In this document: positions 59,234-64,000 of the stretch, in pieces | Position numbering within the stretch: position 1 is the stretch's first letter | How the letters are laid out: the number at the start of each line of letters is the position of its first letter | From: Algoriphagus sp. AK58 | GTDB lineage: Bacteria > Bacteroidota > Bacteroidia > Cytophagales > Cyclobacteriaceae | DNA: 64,000 bases | Assembly (NCBI RefSeq): GCF_014324365.1 | Contig: NZ_QEIG01000013.1 | Coordinates: 1 to 64,000 of the forward strand | Reading direction: 5' to 3' | Program-made: the position numbers and the translations under genes | Notes under the pieces: model-generated | Told to the model about the DNA's origin: nothing | The model's database searches: none | What the model saw: only the letters and a program-made list of their open reading frames with translations

Positions 59234-59241
59234 TACCTTTG
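59234..59241 (+). promoter_or_regulatory. Promoter -7 box of era
   Basis: TACCTTTG on the plus strand, 17 bases before the era ATG. Together with the box at 59203-59210 it makes a divergent pair of strong promoters within 40 bases. Confidence 0.65.
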
Positions 59242-59258
59242 CAAAAAAATCTTTAAAA

Positions 59259-60152
59259 ATGACCGCTCATCCCCATAAAGCAGGTTTCGTCAATATCGTA
59301 GGTAAACCCAATGTGGGAAAGTCCACGCTGATGAATATCCTTGTCGGTGAGCGACTTTCCATCGTCTCCTCCAAAGCTCAGACCACCCGGCACCGAATCC
59401 TAGGCCTGATCAATACCGATGACTATCAAATCGTTTTTTCGGACACCCCTGGAATGCTTAAACCCAAATATGAGCTCCACAAGAGCATGATGGGCTTTGT
59501 CAATCTATCTTTGGAAGATGCGGATGTGATTGTATTTGTCACTGACCTTTTTGAAACTGATGAGGAAATCGAAGAGGTGATCCAAAAAATCAATGCTTCC
59601 GGCGTTCCGGTGCTTTTGGTCATCAATAAGATTGACTTGGCCAAAGAGGGGCAGCTCGATGAAGTCACCCAATATTGGACTTCCCGAATCAAGTCAGAAA
59701 CGGTAATCCCCGTATCCGCTCAGGAGAAGTTCAACACGGATAGAATTCTTCAGGAAATCGTAGAAAGACTTCCTATCCATCCACCTTTTTATGATAAAGA
59801 GGAACTAACTGACCGCCCAGAAAGGTTCTTTGCCTCCGAGATCATTCGTGAGAAGATCTTTACCAATTACAAAAAAGAAATCCCTTACAGCACAGAAGTT
59901 GGCATTGAAGATTTTCACGAAGAGGAAAATATCATCAAAATCCGGGCAACCATCTTTGTGGAAAGAAACAGCCAAAAGGGAATTATCATCGGAGACCAGG
60001 GAAAAATGCTCAAAAAAGTAGGCATCGAAGCTCGGACTGACTTGGAGAAATTTTTCGGAAAAAAAATCTTTCTGGAAACCTTTGTCAAAGTCGAGCAAGA
60101 CTGGCGAAAGAATAAATTAAAACTTAAAAAATTCGGGTACGACCCATCCTAA
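59259..60152 (+). CDS. era: GTPase Era
   Basis: A 297-residue GTPase needed for maturation of the small ribosomal subunit. The GTPase domain has GKPNVGKST (P-loop), switch DTPG and NKID; the C-terminal KH domain includes VERNSQKGIIIGDQGKMLKKVG, which binds 16S rRNA. Full length. The gene ends 2 bases before der, and both share one plus-strand promoter. Confidence 0.96.
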   Translation: MTAHPHKAGFVNIVGKPNVGKSTLMNILVGERLSIVSSKAQTTRHRILGLINTDDYQIVFSDTPGMLKPKYELHKSMMGFVNLSLEDADVIVFVTDLFETDEEIEEVIQKINASGVPVLLVINKIDLAKEGQLDEVTQYWTSRIKSETVIPVSAQEKFNTDRILQEIVERLPIHPPFYDKEELTDRPERFFASEIIREKIFTNYKKEIPYSTEVGIEDFHEEENIIKIRATIFVERNSQKGIIIGDQGKMLKKVGIEARTDLEKFFGKKIFLETFVKVEQDWRKNKLKLKKFGYDPS

Positions 60153-60154
60153 TC

Positions 60155-61468
60155 ATGGCAAATATAGTAGCAATAGTAGGCAGACCCAATGTGGGTAAAT
60201 CCACTCTTTTCAACCGCTTGGTCGAAGAGCGAAAAGCCATTGAGGACAACATGAGCGGTGTCACCCGTGACAGACATTATGGTCATGCCCAGTGGTCCGG
60301 AAAATTCTTCTCGGTGATTGATACCGGAGGGTATGTGACAGGTTCGGACGACATTTTTGAAGCAGAAATACGAAAGCAAGTCAAGCTGGCTATCGAGGAA
60401 GCCGACGTGATCCTTTTTGTGGTGGATTGTCATGATGGATTGACCGATTTGGATTCGGAATTTGCCAATGAACTTAGAGGCACCAAAAAACCACTTTATA
60501 TCGTGGCCAATAAAGCCGATAACCAGGAAAAATCCCTGATGGCTAATGAATTTTACTCCATGGGGCTGAGTGACTTTGAGATTTTCCCTATAGCAGCGGT
60601 AAGCGGTAGCGGCACGGGAGACTTATTGGATGCTGTGATTACCCATTTCAAGGATGATGGAGAAGAAGATCCAGACGCAGGAGTACCGAAAATTTCCATT
60701 TTGGGTAGACCCAATGTGGGCAAATCCTCTTTTCTCAACGCCCTCCTTGGCCAGGAAAGATCAATCGTAACCGATGAGGCGGGTACTACCCGCGATGCCA
60801 TTCACACCCGATATAAGTTTTTCGGAAAAGATTTTATTATCACTGACACAGCGGGTATTCGCAAAAAAGGTAAGGTTAAAGAAGATATCGAATTCTATTC
60901 CGTCATGCGTTCTTTGAGAACCTTGGAGGAATCAGATGTCGTGATCGTGATGGTAGATGCTACGAGAGGCTTAGAAGCACAAGATATCAACCTGATTGGC
61001 CTGGCTATCAAAAACAATAAAGGAGTCATGATCATGGTCAACAAGTGGGATTTGATCGAAAAAGACCACAAAACCATGAATAAAATCAAAGATGAAATGC
61101 TGGAAAGACTCGGGGAGCATAAGTGGATCCCGATTATCTTCACCTCAGTGGTAGAAAAGCAAAGAATCTTTCAAGCCATCGAGTTGGCAGTAAAGGTCTT
61201 TGAAAACAAAACAAGGAGAATCCCAACCTCAAAACTTAACGATGTCATGCTCCAGGAGATTGAAAAATATCCTCCTCCGGCATGGAAAGGGAAGTACATT
61301 AAAATCAAATACGTCACTCAACTCCCTACCAAGAATCCTGTTTTTGCATTCTTCTGCAATCTTCCACAATACATCAAAGATCCTTATACCAGGTATCTTG
61401 AAAACCGCCTGAGAGAAAACTTTGATTTCGAAGGAGTTCCTGTAAAAATTGTTTACAAAAACAAATAA
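60155..61468 (+). CDS. der: GTPase Der (EngA)
   Basis: A 437-residue tandem GTPase essential for assembly of the large ribosomal subunit. Both G domains show GRPNVGKS (near residues 9 and 186), DTGG and DTAG switches, and NKAD/NKWD, followed by a C-terminal KH-like domain (KYPPPAWKGKYIKIKYVTQLP). Full length. Second gene of the era-der operon. Confidence 0.96.
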   Translation: MANIVAIVGRPNVGKSTLFNRLVEERKAIEDNMSGVTRDRHYGHAQWSGKFFSVIDTGGYVTGSDDIFEAEIRKQVKLAIEEADVILFVVDCHDGLTDLDSEFANELRGTKKPLYIVANKADNQEKSLMANEFYSMGLSDFEIFPIAAVSGSGTGDLLDAVITHFKDDGEEDPDAGVPKISILGRPNVGKSSFLNALLGQERSIVTDEAGTTRDAIHTRYKFFGKDFIITDTAGIRKKGKVKEDIEFYSVMRSLRTLEESDVVIVMVDATRGLEAQDINLIGLAIKNNKGVMIMVNKWDLIEKDHKTMNKIKDEMLERLGEHKWIPIIFTSVVEKQRIFQAIELAVKVFENKTRRIPTSKLNDVMLQEIEKYPPPAWKGKYIKIKYVTQLPTKNPVFAFFCNLPQYIKDPYTRYLENRLRENFDFEGVPVKIVYKNK

Positions 61469-61510
61469 AAAATATTTGGACGGCACTTGCACAATTGAAA
61501 ATATTACTAG

Positions 61511-61518
61511 TACCTTTG
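61511..61518 (+). promoter_or_regulatory. Promoter -7 box of the small lipoprotein gene
   Basis: TACCTTTG 27 bases before the ATG at 61545, with a TTG-containing -33 region at 61487-61489 (24 bases upstream). This is a close match to the Bacteroidota promoter. Confidence 0.75.
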
Positions 61519-61544
61519 TGGTGTAATTAAGAAAACCATAACAA

Positions 61545-61724
61545 ATGAAAAAGGTATTTGCAATTTTCGCAATCGCTGGTTTGATCGCTACTGCTTCTTG
61601 CGGTAACAAGACCACTGAAGAAACAGTAGAAGAAACAACTGTAGTTGAAGAAACTCCAGTTGTTGAAGAAGCTCCTGCTGTTGACACTGCTGCTGTAGCT
61701 GCTGACACTACTGCTGCTCAGTAA
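61545..61724 (+). CDS. Small Glu/Ala/Val-rich lipoprotein
   Basis: A 59-residue protein from ATG 61545 to TAA 61722-61724: a lipoprotein signal (AFAIFAIAGLIATASC-type, lipid Cys at 19) followed by a low-complexity acidic tail (TTEETVEETTVVEETP and AAPAVDTAAV-like repeats). It has a strong promoter and a strong terminator, so it is highly expressed and monocistronic. Similar short acidic lipoproteins are common in Bacteroidota; function is not known, perhaps spacing or protecting the outer membrane. The tail is too short for most gene-finders. Confidence 0.85.
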   Translation: MKKVFAIFAIAGLIATASCGNKTTEETVEETTVVEETPVVEEAPAVDTAAVAADTTAAQ

Positions 61725-61750
61725 TCCAATCCAGCTTTGGAAAAAAATTA

Positions 61751-61779
61751 AGAGTCCCGAATTCGGGACTCTTTTTTTA
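61751..61779 (+). terminator. Terminator of the small lipoprotein gene
   Basis: Perfect 11-bp inverted repeat AGAGTCCCGAA/TTCGGGACTCT (61751-61772) followed by seven T residues. The A-run before it would also let it work for minus-strand transcripts. Confidence 0.9.
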
Positions 61780-61790
61780 TTTTTGGCTAA

Positions 61791-62414
61791 ATGAATTTTC
61801 CTCCCGGCCTTCTTCATATTGCAAAAACCCATTTTCCTGAAAGGTCAATTTCTTATTGCCTGAAACTTTGGCAGGAAACTCCTTTTTGCTTGCATGTAAA
61901 AAATCCCAGATCCACCAAGCTTGGAGACTTTCGCTATAGAAAAGACCGGAAATTTCAGACCATCACGCTTAATTCTGATCTGAATCCTTACCAGTTCCTC
62001 CTCACTTATATCCACGAACTTGCCCATTTAAGGGCTTTTGAGAGGCATGGGATTCACCACGCTCAGCATGGCCCTGAGTGGAAAAAACTATTTCAGGAGT
62101 TGATGGAGCCGCTTTTGACAGATGCCATTTTTCCTCGCGACTTACTTGTGCCTTTGAAATTGCACATGAGAAACCCCTCGGCAAGCTCTGCGAGAGATCT
62201 TTTCCTGATGAAGGAGATGAGTAAATACGACACCAAGAACCCTCACTCAAAAGAAGTTTTCCTGTCCGATCTTTCCCCCGGAAATACCTTCCTACTTTCG
62301 GGAAGAAAATTCAGAAAAGGAGAAACGAGAAGGACTCGGATACTTTGTGAGGAAGTGGGTTCGGGAAAAAAGTTTTTGGTCTCTCGACTTGCTAAAGTTC
62401 AGGCTTCAGATTAG
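61791..62414 (+). CDS. SprT-like zinc metallopeptidase
   Basis: A 207-residue protein with a SprT-like fold. The zinc site is HELAH at 75-79 plus His93 (HGPEW), with HRD-type helix around it. Such proteins process DNA-protein crosslinks or other substrates. The C-terminal third (FLLSGRKFRKGETRRTRILCEE) is a beta-rich region probably holding a Cys-linked zinc site of lower quality. The end overlaps scpB by 4 bases but the genes converge. Confidence 0.85.
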   Translation: MNFPPGLLHIAKTHFPERSISYCLKLWQETPFCLHVKNPRSTKLGDFRYRKDRKFQTITLNSDLNPYQFLLTYIHELAHLRAFERHGIHHAQHGPEWKKLFQELMEPLLTDAIFPRDLLVPLKLHMRNPSASSARDLFLMKEMSKYDTKNPHSKEVFLSDLSPGNTFLLSGRKFRKGETRRTRILCEEVGSGKKFLVSRLAKVQASD

Positions 62415-62971
62415 TCTTTTTCTTCTCCGATTTGATTTTCGGGCTGTGAGAAATCTTTGGGTTGAGGCAGATCTTGAATGGAATTGATCCCAAAATACTC
62501 CATAAACTTCTGTGAGGTCCCATAAATCAAGGGTTTTCCTACACCTTCCGATTTTCCTTTGATTTCGATCAATTCTTTTTCCAAAAGTTTTTGAATCGAA
62601 TAGTCACTGTTGACTCCACGGATTTGCTCCACTTCTCCTTTGGTAATCGGCTGCTTGTAAGCAATGATAGAAAGCGTTTCCAATTGCGCAGAAGAAAGTC
62701 TCTTTTGTGACTGCTGCCTCAGCAGAATACTGATACTTGTCTGATAGGCCGGTTTGGTCAAAAATTGATATCCTCCTCCGAGATGCTCTAAGGCAAAGGA
62801 AAAATCGTCCTGATTGTATTTCTTTCTCAAGTCGTAAATAGCCGCTTCGACATGGTCAATAGGAACTTCTGCCTCAAACATTTCGCTGAGGCACTTGACG
62901 ATCTCTGTGACTGTAAGAGGCTCCGGGGCACAGAATATCAGAGCCTCAATATGGCGGTGAAGGAAATCCAA
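62411..62971 (-). CDS. scpB: Segregation and condensation protein B
   Basis: A 186-residue winged-helix protein of the ScpB family: HRHIEALIFCAPEPLT at the start, SAQLETLSIIAYKQPITKGEVEQIRGVNSDYSIQKLLEKELIE in the second winged helix, and GTSQKFMEYFGI at the end. It forms the condensin complex with SMC and ScpA for chromosome segregation. Normal length. Follows the DksA-type gene by 2 bases. Confidence 0.95.
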   Translation of the reverse strand: MDFLHRHIEALIFCAPEPLTVTEIVKCLSEMFEAEVPIDHVEAAIYDLRKKYNQDDFSFALEHLGGGYQFLTKPAYQTSISILLRQQSQKRLSSAQLETLSIIAYKQPITKGEVEQIRGVNSDYSIQKLLEKELIEIKGKSEGVGKPLIYGTSQKFMEYFGINSIQDLPQPKDFSQPENQIGEEKD

Positions 62972-62973
62972 AA

Positions 62974-63357
62974 TTACTTTTTGGCCAATTTTGCTTCAAT
63001 GGAATGCATCGTATGGGGGACAGCTTTCAGCCTCTCCTTGGATATCAACTTTCCTGTATCCACACAAACTCCATAGGTGCCGTTTTTGATGCGGATCAAG
63101 GCATTTTCCAAATTGATGACAAACTTTTGCTGTCTTGCTGCCAATTGGCTCAAACTCTCCCGCTCCAAGGTATCAGCCCCATCCTCTAACAATTTGGATG
63201 TCGAAGCGGTGTAATCCGTCCCACTGTCGTTTTTCTTACTTAGGGTTTCTTTCAAAGAATGAAGTTCTTCTTTTGCCAAAGCCAACTTCTGAAGAATGAT
63301 TTCTTCAAATTCTTTGAGCTCCTCTGGGGAGTATGCGGTCTTCTCTTCCTGACTCAT
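62974..63357 (-). CDS. TraR/DksA-family protein
   Basis: A 127-residue protein with a coiled-coil start (SPEELKEFEEIILQKLALAKEELHSLKETL) and the DksA/TraR zinc-finger region (IKNGTYGVCVDTGKLISKERLKAVPHTMHSIEAK). Only one Cys remains of the usual four, so the zinc is probably lost, as in several Bacteroidota relatives. It would bind RNA polymerase through the secondary channel. Transcribed with scpB. Confidence 0.9.
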   Translation of the reverse strand: MSQEEKTAYSPEELKEFEEIILQKLALAKEELHSLKETLSKKNDSGTDYTASTSKLLEDGADTLERESLSQLAARQQKFVINLENALIRIKNGTYGVCVDTGKLISKERLKAVPHTMHSIEAKLAKK

Positions 63358-63562
63358 AAGGGTCTAGCTTTTAATGATCGTACTGGGACTTTTTTGGATT
63401 GGTACCCTAAAATACAGTGGTCTTTGATAAATGCAAAGATTTAAAGATTTTGATAAAAAAGACCATTGGGAAACAGCGCAAGGTTTCTTTACTATCGGCT
63501 GTAAATCAGTTATTTATTTAAAAAATCTGAAAAATATTTTAATCCTGAAAAATTGATTGTTG

Positions 63563-63733
63563 TTAGGCTACAGCTTTCTCATGGGGAACCACTCTTTCCA
63601 ATCGTTTCGAAAGAACCAGATCGTCGACTTCCATTCGAAAGCGCATGCGAAGGTATTGTTTTACATCCTGAATACTTTTTCCTTCTTTGAGGATGATTTC
63701 CTGAAGCGCGAGTGTGATCAAATCCTTTTCCAT
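63563..63733 (-). CDS. Small conserved-looking protein of 56 residues
   Basis: The minus strand has an ATG at 63733 and a TAA at 63563-63565. The product begins MEKDLITLALQEIILKEGK, then SIQDVKQYLRMRF and a charged helix ending in VVPHEKAVA. It looks like two helices separated by a short turn, with a normal codon pattern, and probably lies in the cytoplasm. It is monocistronic. No known family is recognised. Confidence 0.75.
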   Translation of the reverse strand: MEKDLITLALQEIILKEGKSIQDVKQYLRMRFRMEVDDLVLSKRLERVVPHEKAVA

Positions 63734-63797
63734 AGCCCTAAAGATTAATTATTAAGATACGAAAATTTGCTTATCGGGCCATATAAAATATTATCAA

Positions 63798-64000
63798 TCA
63801 GAGTTTTGTCCCTACCACTATCGTTTTTTTAATGATAGATGTTCTGCCATTGAGATCAAATAGCTCCACTAACAGAATATAGTACCCCGGTCGGACTCTT
63901 GCGCCTGTTGAATCGGTACCAGACCAAGTGTACAAACCACTCATTCCCAAAAGTTGATTTTGCGCTAAGGTTTGGACCAAAAGTCCGGAAGACGAGTAAA
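63798..64000 (-). CDS. C-terminal end of a secreted protein with FlgD-like region (partial)
   Basis: The frame runs into the right window edge on the minus strand with no start. The visible end is SGLLVQTLAQNQLLGMSGLY followed by a TWSGTDSTGARVRPGYYILL stretch and a Lys-rich KKTIVVG tail. This matches the FlgD-like Ig region that closes lamin-tail or sorting-domain proteins of Bacteroidota, exported to the outside. The start lies outside the window. Confidence 0.75.
   Translation of the reverse strand, partial: YSSSGLLVQTLAQNQLLGMSGLYTWSGTDSTGARVRPGYYILLVELFDLNGRTSIIKKTIVVGTKL

Overview
The window looks like a chromosome segment of a Bacteroidota bacterium, probably of the Cytophagales/Cyclobacteriaceae. 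The evidence is Bacteroidota-type promoters (TAnnTTTG at -7) before tRNA-fMet, era and a lipoprotein gene, Bacteroidota-type conjugation genes (TraE/F/G/J/K/M/N), an RND pump fused to its outer-membrane channel, and the C-terminal end of a protein with a FlgD-like sorting/Ig region. Placement below phylum is a guess from protein style.

Bases 1 to about 59,080 read as most of an integrative and conjugative element (ICE). The integrase end lies beside an initiator tRNA-fMet gene at 59,119-59,191. The other end is not identified; it lies in the first 440 bases or outside the window.

Reading left to right: (a) 0.4-2.3 kb, small unknown genes and an ArdC-type antirestriction gene. (b) 3.1-12.8 kb, a metal efflux operon on the minus strand: His-rich secreted protein, CzcA-CzcC fusion, CzcB, Fur-type regulator, DUF3703 protein, RcnA/UreH-like membrane protein and a P1B-type Zn/Cd ATPase. 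(c) 12.8-14.0 kb, a mercury-type operon (ArsR regulator, MerTP, GDCCVxC protein) with two matching operator palindromes. (d) 14.1-16.9 kb, porin, Rieske protein and di-haem oxidoreductase. (e) 17.2-24.4 kb, a type I restriction-modification operon (XRE regulator, HsdR, YhcG-type nuclease, HsdS, HsdM). (f) 24.5-26.5 kb, an AT-rich three-gene cassette: a graspetide precursor with repeated cores, a microviridin-type ATP-grasp ligase and a three-helix membrane protein. (g) 26.6-44.9 kb, the conjugation operon with coupling protein, VirB4, VirB6, VirB8 and VirB10 analogues, plus three tandem paralogous secreted helical proteins. (h) 44.2-50.4 kb, relaxase, MobC-like protein, two ParA proteins, regulators and a candidate oriT. 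(i) 50.5-59.0 kb, RadC, a possible defence pair (one protein with DUF4062 and zinc ribbons), primase, RepA-like ATPase, excisionase-like protein and tyrosine integrase.

Bases 59,119-64,000 are ordinary chromosome: tRNA-fMet, era, der, a small lipoprotein, a SprT-like protein, scpB, a DksA/TraR-family protein, a 56-residue protein and the 3' end of a secreted protein.

Most worth a second look: the graspetide cassette; a 37-bp near-palindrome present once on each side of the metal/restriction/graspetide cargo; a 20-bp motif shared by the candidate oriT region and the regulator intergenic region; four 12-bp tandem repeats upstream of the integrase gene; and the triplicated VirB5-like genes. All assignments come from reading the sequence; no database search was run.
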